Assembly (NCBI RefSeq): GCF_000525875.1 | Contig: NZ_AODF01000012.1 | Location: 1-33,314, forward strand | Source: Listeria floridensis FSL S10-1187 | Lineage (GTDB): Bacteria > Bacillota > Bacilli > Lactobacillales > Listeriaceae | Length of the DNA: 33,314 bases | Direction of reading: 5' to 3' | In this document: piece after piece, positions 26,752 to 33,314 of the stretch | How positions within the stretch are numbered: the stretch's first letter is position 1 | Layout: the number at the start of each line of letters is the position of its first letter | Translations under genes and position numbers: made by a program | Notes under the pieces: model-generated | Seen by the model: only the letters and a program-made list of their open reading frames with translations | The model's database searches: none | Told to the model about the DNA's origin: nothing

Positions 26752-27937
26752 TTGAAATTTTCTAAAGCATTTGAGCGTCGACAAAACAAAGGTGGAAGAG
26801 TAACTGCTCCTCCTGAATTCTTAGATTTCCTGAATAGTGATGTTCCATTAGGAACTCATTTTGAGACGGATGACGGTCTTCATTTTCGTATGATGGCTGA
26901 CAATACTGAGGAAATGAAAATAAACTTTAAAATAAAGCTTCCTGAAAATCTTAAAGGAGTGGATATAAAATCTGGTGAGGATCTCATTAAATTATTATAT
27001 AGGTCTCAGCAAACTGTTGAGATGCAAGAAGTGAGACATATTATTAGCGGGAAAGAGGTTGAGCCGGACGAAGCAATCCGTGTATTTGGTGATAGAATTA
27101 ATTTTAAGGATAGAAGCTATAAATTGTGTCCACCAAAATCCCCTAGTATTGATGAACCAATTTCAGTTTGGTTGAATCAAAACGAATATAAATTTACGGT
27201 AAAACATCATCCTTATGCTAGTTTGGAGGAAATGATATTTGAATCAGTAAACGAAGATATATTAAATTTAAGGCTAACATTTAACAGCAACACCGATAAA
27301 GTGAAAATAGAGTTTACTTACAATTTTAATAAGGCCAATTCATTGGGGAGTATACTTGAACAGAAGAAAAAATTACTGGATTACGCGACGGGAAAGATTC
27401 AAATTTTTGGACATAATTTAATAGACGATTCTGAAGAGATGTCCACTGGGATTGATAGGTTATTAGTTTTTTACGAAAAATTAAACAAATTAGCTGAAAC
27501 TAAACATATTGAGTTTGATATTAAAGAAACTATTATGAATTCGGACTATATCAATCTAGAAAAAATTTATATATCTGAGTTTGAAGATATGTTCTATTAT
27601 CTTCCAAACAACAAAGAAATCAACAAAGTATCAGTTGATGTAAACGAAGATAATTTAACAGAACTACTTGAAAAAGAAATTGGAATTACAGGTTTTAATA
27701 CGAATAAACTTACTATACTAAATCATACATTTGAAGTTTATGAGCAATTTGTGTTTAAAAAAATAAGATATTCAGGAATGGAAAATGAGGATGGATATAT
27801 ATTTCATGTACTAGGAGACAAAATAAAGTATCAAAAAATATACTCGAATAGACCAAAAAAAAGAAGATGCGATGATGAATTTTAATTGTATAATAAAGGA
27901 CTTAGATAAGGCTAAAGAAATAATTATCAATAAATAA
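26752..27937 (+). CDS. AbiGii-like abortive infection protein (putative toxin component), frameshifted near the end
   Basis: This is the probable effector of the AbiG pair, expected to halt phage growth or kill the infected cell. Recognition rests on order, length and the N-terminal block FSKAFERRQNKGGRVTAPPEF. As read, the frame ends at 27885 with RPKKRRCDDEF. Removing one A from the A8 run at 27855-27862 continues the protein to 27937, giving 394 residues. From memory the lactococcal protein is close to 397 residues, so the correction improves the match. TTG 26752 is the likely start with AAAGGA upstream; TTG 26743 would overlap the antitoxin. The biochemical activity of AbiGii is not established. 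Confidence 0.58.
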
Positions 27938-28264
27938 TATAACTGAAGATAAAACTATAATAGATGAACTGATTGTTAGAATATACTCTGTTGACTTAGT
28001 CGTCTCTGAGCGTGGTTTGCCGCTCCTACATGGTATCAAATCTGGGCAAAAGATGGAGGGATATATAATAAAAATATGCAGAAAAGTCATTGTGGAAAAT
28101 GAGAGTAAACCATAATGGAAAAATGGGAATTTGAGAAAACATTCACGAAAGGGAGAGAAGTGGATACGTTTCATTTCTTATGATCAATTTATCTGTTGAG
28201 ATCTAAAAGAAAGTAGGAAGCCGATAAAAGAATGAGAAAACTTTGATATTCTACTGTCCAGAAA
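27938..28264 (+). other. degenerate stretch with a coding-like relic
   Basis: There is no gene with a valid start. One frame stays open for about 60 codons from 27940 to 28119 (VVSERGLPLLHGIKSGQK, then IIKICRKVIVENESKP) and looks protein-like. A second frame gives MEKWEFEKTFTKGREVDTF from 28114. Both may be pieces of one decayed gene. The segment is less AT-rich around 28000-28035 than its surroundings. Confidence 0.35.
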
Positions 28265-28432
28265 ATGAATGTAACAGGAAATAATAAAACGCTTGAAGTA
28301 TTTGTGCAATGTTTATTATTTGCTGATCCATTGGCGCTAGTGAAGAGAAGCTTTTTTGAAATAATCGAGACATTATATAGAAACACTGCAAAAGAGGTGG
28401 AAGAATGGACGAAAGAAAGAATTCTAATTTGA
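28265..28432 (+). CDS. possible 55-residue ORF overlapping the next gene
   Basis: A frame from ATG 28265 reads MNVTGNNKTLEVFVQ, then FADPLALVKRSFFEIIETLYRN, and overlaps the next gene by 28 bases. Its amphipathic helical character looks coding. No ribosome site precedes the ATG, so it could equally be a relic of a longer gene. I do not recognise it. Confidence 0.25.
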   Translation: MNVTGNNKTLEVFVQCLLFADPLALVKRSFFEIIETLYRNTAKEVEEWTKERILI

Positions 28433-29397
28433 ATGCTGAAAAAATGGATGGTCCTATTGAAGATATAGATAATTTGTGGAAAAGCAGTGTCAAAATGAGA
28501 GATACAGTTGAAAAGAACCTGAAAATTTCAAATAGAATTAATAAATATATTGATTTAACACCAAAAATTTTTGTACCAACAAAAGAATCCTTAAAGTTCC
28601 CTAGTCAACATATTTCTTTAGATAAGAAAATAAGAAGTATTCAAAAGGCAGCAAAACTACCTTACAGTGTAAGTGATATAGCTAAGCCGATTGTTAATCA
28701 GCGAGTAGGAATACTTCAGTCAGTTGACCAAATTAAAACTAAGTATCATAAGTCTATGGATTGGAAAAATCCGTATTTAAAGGGATACTCTGGTTCAAGT
28801 GGTTCGTTTTATGGAAGTATATCAGCTGTGACAACAGCTTATAAGAAAGCATTAATGAATGCTTCTAAATTGGGTGATATAGAGTCACTAACTAAGCAAA
28901 CTCAGGTGATGAAAACCCAATCAAAAATTTTATTAGATCAGTTTTCAGAAAATATTAAGCTCTTAACTCAATATGACTTTAGAATCGGTGTGGTAGGTCA
29001 AAAATTAGAACAGCACATTCCAACATTCGAAGATATTCAGAGCCTTTCTACTCCAGAAATTAAAGAAGAAATTCATAATCTATTAGCACATAATAATGAA
29101 AATCAAGATTCTAACGATATGGAGTTTAGAATAAGGTACTTAGAAAAAGAGCTGAATAAATTTATTCAAGTTGAAAATGAAAACTTTACAGCTAATAAAC
29201 ATATGGAAAAAAAGATCATAGATTCGATGGATAAGTCCGATTTTCTATTGACAGAAATTGTTAGCAAAAGTAAAAATGAATTTGCATCTTTTGTATTTGG
29301 CTTTTTATTAAATGTGCTGATCCCCCTTCCTAATCCGGAGAGTGTAAGGCATTTTTTGATTTTTGTTTGGAATCTTGTGTTATTAGTTCAAAAGTGA
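28405..29397 (+). CDS. unknown protein, coiled-coil with C-terminal hydrophobic segment, upstream of ssb
   Basis: I do not recognise this 330-residue protein. It starts at ATG 28405 with AGAGGTGG well placed upstream. It is hydrophilic and lysine-rich, mostly helical, with a Gly/Ser-rich break (KGYSGSSGSFYGS) near residue 130 and a long helical part with YLEKELNKFIQVENENF near 250. The last 40 residues are hydrophobic (FVFGFLLNVLIPLP, then FLIFVWNLVLLVQK) and could insert into the membrane as a hairpin. The SSB gene follows after nine bases. Lying beside the AbiG pair, it could be a defence gene, but that is inference. Confidence 0.7.
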   Translation: MDERKNSNLNAEKMDGPIEDIDNLWKSSVKMRDTVEKNLKISNRINKYIDLTPKIFVPTKESLKFPSQHISLDKKIRSIQKAAKLPYSVSDIAKPIVNQRVGILQSVDQIKTKYHKSMDWKNPYLKGYSGSSGSFYGSISAVTTAYKKALMNASKLGDIESLTKQTQVMKTQSKILLDQFSENIKLLTQYDFRIGVVGQKLEQHIPTFEDIQSLSTPEIKEEIHNLLAHNNENQDSNDMEFRIRYLEKELNKFIQVENENFTANKHMEKKIIDSMDKSDFLLTEIVSKSKNEFASFVFGFLLNVLIPLPNPESVRHFLIFVWNLVLLVQK

Positions 29398-29406
29398 GAG
29401 GAAAAA

Positions 29407-29829
29407 ATGATAAATCGAGTGGTTTTAGTTGGTCGACTAACAAAAGATCCCGAACTTCGTTATACACCATCTAGTGTTGCGATTACGGCTTTTACGCTTG
29501 CAGTCAATCGAACTTTTACCAATCAAAAAGGCGAGCGCGAAACAGATTTCATTAATTGCGTGGTTTGGCGAAAGCCAGCTGAGAATGTCGTGAACTTTTT
29601 GAAAAAAGGGAACCTGGCCGGAGTAGATGGTCGCCTTCAGACACGAAATTATGAAGGACAAGATGGTCGTCGTATCTATGTAACGGAAGTCGTAGCTGAG
29701 AGTGTTCAGTTCTTAGAACCAAAAACTCAATCTACGCCCGGAACGATACCGACATATGATGATGGATCTGGACGTGATCCATTTGAAGGGACACCTATTG
29801 ATATTCCAGATGACGAACTACCGTTTTAA
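29407..29829 (+). CDS. ssb: single-stranded DNA-binding protein
   Basis: SSB coats single-stranded DNA in replication, repair and recombination. The 140-residue protein begins [20 protein letters not shown] and has the OB-fold motifs [29 protein letters not shown] and [11 protein letters not shown], and a C-terminal protein-interaction tip IPDDELPF. It is shorter than the usual replicative SSB (about 160-180 residues) and lies in an accessory island, so it is a plasmid-, phage- or defence-associated copy and not the rpsF-ssb-rpsR one. GAGAGGA between it and the upstream stop implies translational coupling. Confidence 0.93.
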   Translation: MINRVVLVGRLTKDPELRYTPSSVAITAFTLAVNRTFTNQKGERETDFINCVVWRKPAENVVNFLKKGNLAGVDGRLQTRNYEGQDGRRIYVTEVVAESVQFLEPKTQSTPGTIPTYDDGSGRDPFEGTPIDIPDDELPF

Positions 29830-29881
29830 TGAGAAGCGGGATGAAAGGAATAGCCGATACATTGAGTATCGTTAGAAACTG

Positions 29882-29890
29882 TGCTATAAT
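29882..29890 (+). promoter_or_regulatory. extended -10 promoter of the antisense RNA
   Basis: TGCTATAAT is a perfect extended -10 box and would start a transcript near 29897. It drives the short RNA that faces the toxin gene. Confidence 0.65.
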
Positions 29891-29906
29891 GAGGTTGCAA
29901 ATGAAA

Positions 29907-29921
29907 GAACACAAGATACAC
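29907..29921 (+). repeat. direct repeat copy 1 of the toxin locus
   Basis: GAACACAAGATACAC is identical to the 15 bases at 30068-30082. In par-type loci, such repeats provide the pairing sites between the antisense RNA and the toxin mRNA. Confidence 0.8.
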
Positions 29922-29922
29922 T

Positions 29923-29958
29923 AAACCCCTAGAGAGGTCGGATTCTCTAGGGGTTTTT
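29923..29958. terminator. shared terminator of antisense RNA and toxin mRNA
   Basis: AAACCCCTAGAGA (29923-29935) pairs exactly with TCTCTAGGGGTTT (29944-29956), with TTTTT after it on the plus strand. The toxin transcript from the minus strand reads into the same hairpin, so the two RNAs overlap here as in known Fst loci. Confidence 0.85.
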
Positions 29959-29986
29959 AGTGAGCTGATGTCGCCTTTAAATCGCT

Positions 29987-30073
29987 TTACTTCTTGTTTT
30001 TAGTATTCAGCCAAAAACTAAAGAGGGATAAAATGATCCCAACAAGAAGGGGGCAAATGATTAATTCGAACAC
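29987..30073 (-). CDS. Fst-like type I toxin, 28-residue membrane peptide
   Basis: The minus strand encodes a 28-residue hydrophobic peptide from GTG 30073 to TAA 29987. Its core CPLLVGIILSLFSFWL fits the Fst/TxpA-type pattern of P-x-x-VG, a hydrophobic stretch, LF, then WL, followed by a basic tail NTKNKK. GGAAGGAGG is placed eight bases before the start. Such toxins damage the membrane or nucleoid when the antisense RNA decays, which stabilises plasmids or islands. The gene is too short for routine ORF calling. Antisense RNA, repeats, shared terminator and 5' hairpin all agree, so confidence is good. Confidence 0.78.
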   Translation of the reverse strand: MFELIICPLLVGIILSLFSFWLNTKNKK

Positions 30074-30082
30074 AAGATACAC
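30068..30082 (+). repeat. direct repeat copy 2 of the toxin locus
   Basis: GAACACAAGATACAC spans the toxin start codon and the spacer to its ribosome site on the opposite strand. Pairing with the antisense RNA here would block translation. Confidence 0.8.
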
Positions 30083-30084
30083 CT

Positions 30085-30112
30085 CCTTCCAGTCGCAAGA
30101 CTTTCGGAAGGC
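30085..30112 (-). promoter_or_regulatory. 5' stem-loop sequestering the toxin ribosome site
   Basis: In the toxin mRNA, CCTTCC pairs with GGAAGG of the ribosome site, and inside it AGTC pairs with GACT around TTGC. In Fst, a comparable 5' hairpin limits ribosome access. Confidence 0.65.
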
Positions 30113-30120
30113 GACAACTC

Positions 30121-30126
30121 ATTATA
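30121..30126 (-). promoter_or_regulatory. -10 box of the toxin gene
   Basis: TATAAT on the minus strand lies about 50 bases before the toxin start. The -35 (TGGAAT at 17 bases) is weak. Confidence 0.55.
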
Positions 30127-30354
30127 CTAAATTAAGAAACTTGATTCCACCTTGTGCAAAATAAGATGAAAAGTTAATAAAATATTTGAATTTTCTCTGT
30201 CCAGAAAATAGTGGTTAACTTGATTAAACTGGAACTGTTTTATAACTAAATTAGTAAGGAATGTGGAGATTGAAGTCAATATTTAACAGATATTGATGTG
30301 AATTTTATTGAGAAGAGAGAAAATGTGCCTAAATCCGTTTGCTAACAAATATTA

Positions 30355-30383
30355 TTGACAGAAAATTCCTAAAGTGTTATATT
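30355..30383 (+). promoter_or_regulatory. strong sigma-A promoter of the unknown gene at 30540
   Basis: A consensus TTGACA and TATATT are spaced by exactly 17 bases. The leader of about 150 nt includes a long hairpin. The stretch 30130-30350 holds no gene. Confidence 0.75.
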
Positions 30384-30446
30384 TTTAATACCTTTATTAG
30401 TATATTGTTTAGTTGTTCACTGCCTAGTTTGATAGAAGTCCTAATC

Positions 30447-30500
30447 AACGCGTATACCTAAAATGCCATAGATACACTGGTGTTTTAGGTATTCAGCGTT
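30447..30500 (+). promoter_or_regulatory. long imperfect hairpin in the leader
   Basis: ATACCTAAAATGCCA pairs with TGGTGTTTTAGGTAT over 15 bp with G-U pairs, and AACGC/GCGTT add five more outside a small bulge. There is no T-run. It ends 25 bases before the ribosome site, so it may control translation, mRNA stability or a bound protein. Confidence 0.55.
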
Positions 30501-30539
30501 TAGATCAAACGTTTGAAGTTTATGTGGAGGGATGGCATC

Positions 30540-31292
30540 TTGGAAAAAGACAGGAATTATAAAAAAAATTCTAAATGATTCGATTACAAATCCTTTGGTG
30601 TTGAAAATTGCAAATAATTCCGTTACCTTTGAAGACATTTGTGAGCATGCGAAAAAGATAGACCTGTACACTGAAAAAGTAGATATGTTCAAGCAATATG
30701 AAAAACTACTAACGTACAGAGCGAAGCATCGGATATTCCCTTATTTTTTTTATTGAAGAATTACGAGAACAAAAAAAATATGCTTTATTGGGTAAAAATC
30801 TGTTTTGGTGAAAATGAAAGAGAACAATACGTGGTTGCAGATGAGATAGAGCTATTTTTAATTTTTCTTTTACATGGAAAAGTTGTAACGGATGAAGCTT
30901 TGATTACGGATTATAGACAAACGTTTGAAGACAGATATTTACTGTACAAACAAGGTATCGAGTCGAAAGAATCAAGCGATTTCTCAGATACCTATAAAAA
31001 AATGCTAACATGCAAAGATCCAAGATACACGACCTATCAAAATTTGTACTTTCCACTAAAATTCCATATCGTTTTGGAGAATTATCGATCCTTCAAAGAG
31101 CAGATTTTTAATTTTGAATTGAACGCATCTGAAGCCGTCGATGTGCTAGGATACATGTTGACCATACATACCTTTCATAATAATGAAGAAGTAAGTATTT
31201 CTCAAATAAACATGGAAGAAATCTTTTGTGGTCATTCGATTGAATTTCAAAATAGGCTTCCTGAAAGATCTCATTTCAATCAACAAGAATAG
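30540..31292 (+). CDS. unknown cytoplasmic protein (three frameshifts)
   Basis: I do not recognise this protein. It is restored by deleting one base from each of three runs: A8 at 30561-30568, T8 at 30744-30751 and A8 at 30771-30778. The result is a continuous 249-residue product from TTG 30540, which has GGAGGG eight bases upstream. It begins MEKDRNYKKILNDS and is rich in aromatic and charged residues (FPYFFIEELREQKNMLYW, FHIVLENYRSFKEQIF). No signal peptide, membrane segment or catalytic motif is clear. It has a strong promoter, a structured leader and its own terminator. The uncorrected frames start at 30532 and 30753. Confidence 0.6.
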
Positions 31293-31322
31293 ATATAGTT
31301 TTAATACGATGTGAAGAGGAAG

Positions 31323-31356
31323 AAATCTATTTCTAAATGAAATGGATTTTTTTTTG
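31323..31356 (+). terminator. terminator after the unknown gene
   Basis: AAATC.ATTTC pairs with GAAAT.GATTT around TAAAT, and nine T follow. The next 260 bases up to the minus-strand gene hold only a hairpin. Confidence 0.75.
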
Positions 31357-31527
31357 TGGTAGATAAACATCATAGTGTCAATTTAGGGTATAGGCCTACT
31401 TATCACGAGAAAAGGGAGAAAGAGTGGGCTTTGAACCTGTAAAGTTAGGGTGTCAAAAAACGCTTTGGTAAAAGAATGGTTCAATCATCAGCGCTAATGA
31501 AGCACGCCCTTTAGGTTTCTCAAACTC

Positions 31528-31566
31528 AAAGGCAAGCGAGCTAGTGGAATCTGATCCCTTGCCTTT
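31528..31566 (-). terminator. hairpin downstream of the HTH gene
   Basis: AAAGGCAAG and CTTGCCTTT form a perfect 9-bp stem around 21 bases. On the minus strand it follows the small HTH gene and is trailed by TTTGAGTTT, a weak terminator. Confidence 0.45.
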
Positions 31567-31621
31567 ATGTGGCTGCTTCTTTTGGATAGCCCCACTATTT
31601 TAGGTTGCACAACAAAAGAAA

Positions 31622-31985
31622 TTAGCCCCCGATCAAGAAAAAGGACCGTTTCTGATAGGAATAAGTGGGCGAACGTTGAGCAATCTGCTGTCGAGTAAGC
31701 CCGTGTTGTTTCTTCCACATTAAGAAAGTGCTACGAGAAACGTCTAGTTCTTGTATTATCCAGGTATCTGAATGTTTTTTTTCGTAAGCGGATGTATTCT
31801 TCTTTGGTAAACAATACTAGTTTTTGTTCGACCGTCAAAGGGAATCCTTTGCACCAATCTCCAAGGGCTTCATAGTAGGCCAGCTCTTGAAGAAGGGCTT
31901 CTCGCTTTTTAGGAGATGGCGCCTGTTCAAGTTGATTCAATCGTTTCCACATTTTTTTCCGTCTCTGCATTTTTGTAAAAATCAT
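31622..31985 (-). CDS. small helix-turn-helix protein (frameshifted)
   Basis: Deleting one base from the T8 run at 31775-31782 joins two minus-strand frames into a 120-residue protein from ATG 31985 (AAGGAG seven bases upstream) to TAA 31622. The N-terminal half is a basic coiled-coil-like helix (KMQRRKKMWKRLNQLEQ). The C-terminal half has a helix-turn-helix, KKHSDTWIIQELDVSRST, then FLMWKKQHGLTRQQIA. It could be a regulator of the adjacent internalin-like gene or a part of a mobile element. I cannot name the family. Confidence 0.6.
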
Positions 31986-32028
31986 AGTCAAGCTCCTTTC
32001 ATCTTCGAATGAGTCGTTTTTTTATTTT

Positions 32029-32037
32029 AGCATAGCA
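32029..32037 (-). promoter_or_regulatory. extended -10 promoter of the HTH gene
   Basis: On the minus strand TGCTATGCT forms an extended -10 element about 45 bases before the ATG. Confidence 0.4.
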
Positions 32038-32218
32038 CCATATTGGTAACAAAGAAAATTAAATATCCATTTTTTACTAGCGAAGAAAAAATAGGGATGA
32101 CTAGTAATGAAAAACTGATCTTTTCACGACCACAAGAGAAAAGTGCCCAAAGGATATGAAAATCGAAGAATCAAGCCTGAGAATTCACAAAGCAGTCACA
32201 ACTGGAACGTGTGTGTGG

Positions 32219-32227
32219 TGATATACT
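32219..32227 (+). promoter_or_regulatory. extended -10 promoter of the internalin-like gene
   Basis: TGATATACT lies about 50 bases before the ATG at 32279. No convincing -35 and no obvious PrfA box were seen between 32040 and 32220. Confidence 0.45.
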
Positions 32228-32278
32228 TAAAGGAGCGACCTTATACGTTTAGAAGAGGGAATGGAAGGGAGAAAAGAG

Positions 32279-33314
32279 ATGAACAAGAAAAAAGGATGGG
32301 CCATTGTTTCAACAGCAGCGTTATTAGTGAGTTTGAATAGCCCTTATGCCGTAGCGGCTTCGACCGAAGAAGCACAAGCCACTACGAGTCAGACTACTTC
32401 TCAAGAAGTGGCGACTGAGAAGAAAGAAACGAACGCAACTCCTAAAGTCAACACACAAGCAAGCGAGGTCAAAACCTTTGATGAATGGTTTCCAACGAAT
32501 AGGAGCCTCGCATTAAAAGTAGCGGATGAATTAGGGATGTATCCTGGAGACCTCGTCTCGCTCGAAAGGTTACAAGAGATTCGAGGGTTAGTTTTAGATT
32601 ATACGTCTTTAGAAGGGATTGAGGTACTTTCGGGCTTATCGGGAGTGACGATAACAGGGAATACGGATTTAACGGATTTGAAGAAATTACCCGAACTACA
32701 AAGCATTCAACTGCGTGAAAATACGAATTTAAGCAACTTAGACTTTCTAAAAGGAGTGGCGCCCTTACTGAATTTGATGATTACAGGGAGTCAAATTACG
32801 GATGTGGAAGGGCTCCGTAGTCAGCCCTCCTTGTTAACCGTGGATTTGTCGGCGAATTATCAAGTAACGGACTGGTCTCCGCTTGAAAGTCTGTCGAATG
32901 TCTATAATCTCACCATTCAAGGGATTCAGGTGCAAGATTCCTCGTTTTTTGCGGGCATGAAAAGGTTAAGTTATTTGGATGCGATGGGGGGGAATCTTTC
33001 AGACATTTCAGGATTAGCACAAGCGACAGGTTTGATCAAAGCGGATCTGACAGATAATCAGATCCAAAGCATCGAGGCTTTTCGCGGACTTCAAAAGCTG
33101 AAAGACTTGAATCTCAGTAGTAACCCAATCCAAGATATTTCGCCATTAGAAGGGCTTCACCTGGAGAGCCTCAATTTGAGTTCTTGTGATTTGCCAAAAG
33201 AGGTGGATCTCGATCTTATTCAGGAAATGACGAGCTTAAAGGAATTGTCATTATCCAATAATCGTTTAGGTAGGGTTCCTGATTTGTCTCAATTAACGAA
33301 TTTAACCAATTTGA
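32279..33314 (+). CDS. internalin-like leucine-rich repeat protein, 3' end outside the window
   Basis: This is a secreted or surface protein of the internalin type, a family that often mediates adhesion to host or other cells. The 345 codons present are open to the window's end. ATG 32279 follows GGAAGGGAG. The signal peptide runs from KKKGWAIVSTAALLVSL to cleavage near AVAA. A Thr/Glu/Lys-rich linker follows, then the cap-like segment FDEWFPTNRSLALKVADELG, and about ten 21-23-residue LRRs such as LTDLKKLPELQSIQLREN, ISGLAQATGLIKADLTDN and LKDLNLSSNPIQDISPLEG. The C-terminal domains and any anchor are not visible. Confidence 0.88.
   Translation, partial: MNKKKGWAIVSTAALLVSLNSPYAVAASTEEAQATTSQTTSQEVATEKKETNATPKVNTQASEVKTFDEWFPTNRSLALKVADELGMYPGDLVSLERLQEIRGLVLDYTSLEGIEVLSGLSGVTITGNTDLTDLKKLPELQSIQLRENTNLSNLDFLKGVAPLLNLMITGSQITDVEGLRSQPSLLTVDLSANYQVTDWSPLESLSNVYNLTIQGIQVQDSSFFAGMKRLSYLDAMGGNLSDISGLAQATGLIKADLTDNQIQSIEAFRGLQKLKDLNLSSNPIQDISPLEGLHLESLNLSSCDLPKEVDLDLIQEMTSLKELSLSNNRLGRVPDLSQLTNLTNL

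Larger units (their letters stand above)
29897..29958 (+). ncRNA. antisense regulator RNA (RNA II type) of an Fst/par-like type I toxin-antitoxin system
   Basis: An RNA of about 62 nt is expected from the promoter at 29882-29890 to the terminator at 29944-29958. It carries GAACACAAGATACAC (29907-29921), which is complementary to the toxin mRNA across its start codon and spacer, because the same 15 bases recur at 30068-30082. This is the arrangement of RNA II in the enterococcal par locus, where the RNA blocks toxin translation. The 5' part also contains a seven-codon frame, probably meaningless. Confidence 0.65.

Noticed and set aside
31494..31991. Insertion-sequence transposase remnant
   Set aside because: The corrected HTH protein lacks a catalytic DDE domain and I see no terminal inverted repeats or target duplication around it.

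Overview
The window is low-GC Firmicute DNA with strong AGGAGG-type ribosome sites. It most resembles Listeria in the broad sense or a close relative. The grounds are a second, divergent PRPP synthetase, an internalin-like leucine-rich surface protein, long secreted proteins built of bacterial Ig modules, and PTS sugar operons with cre sites. The genus is an inference and cannot be proved from the sequence alone.

Layout. 1-1190: start of a leftward gene, then a lipoprotein alpha-carbonic anhydrase. 1590-9065: a sugar operon with a PRD regulator, fructose-type PTS IIA, class II ketose-bisphosphate aldolase, PTS IIB and IIC, D-lyxose isomerase, aldose 1-epimerase and xylulokinase, preceded by a cre-like site. 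9288-13530: a 1413-residue secreted protein with about sixteen Ig-like repeats. 13631-14603 (minus): a cation diffusion facilitator. 14762-18228: a NosD-NosL-NosY-NosF-like set with no nosZ in view. 18341-22419: DUF896 protein, unknown secreted protein, Prs paralogue, PHP-type phosphatase and DUF72 protein. 22520-25481: an orphan Ig module and a protein with N-terminal Ig repeats and C-terminal BspA-type repeats. 25898-31985: an accessory island with an AbiG-like abortive-infection pair, an unknown coiled-coil/membrane protein coupled to an SSB gene, a type I toxin-antitoxin locus of the Fst/par family hidden between genes, an unknown gene with a hairpin leader, and a small helix-turn-helix protein. 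32279-end: the start of an internalin-like LRR protein that runs off the window.

A striking property of this sequence is that at least twelve genes are interrupted by what reads as one extra base, nearly always in an A or T run (A8, A7, T8, T5, T4, A9 and so on). Removing one base at each site restores a full-length protein of expected architecture. I treat these as single genes and give corrected spans. The uniform sign of the error suggests homopolymer over-calling in the sequencing or assembly rather than sixteen independent mutations, but phase variation is possible for individual long runs.

The most interesting parts are the Fst-like toxin locus (28-residue toxin, SD-sequestering 5' hairpin, 15-bp direct repeats, convergent antisense RNA), the AbiG pair whose toxin regains a longer C-terminus after correction, and the unknown gene plus SSB pair beside them.
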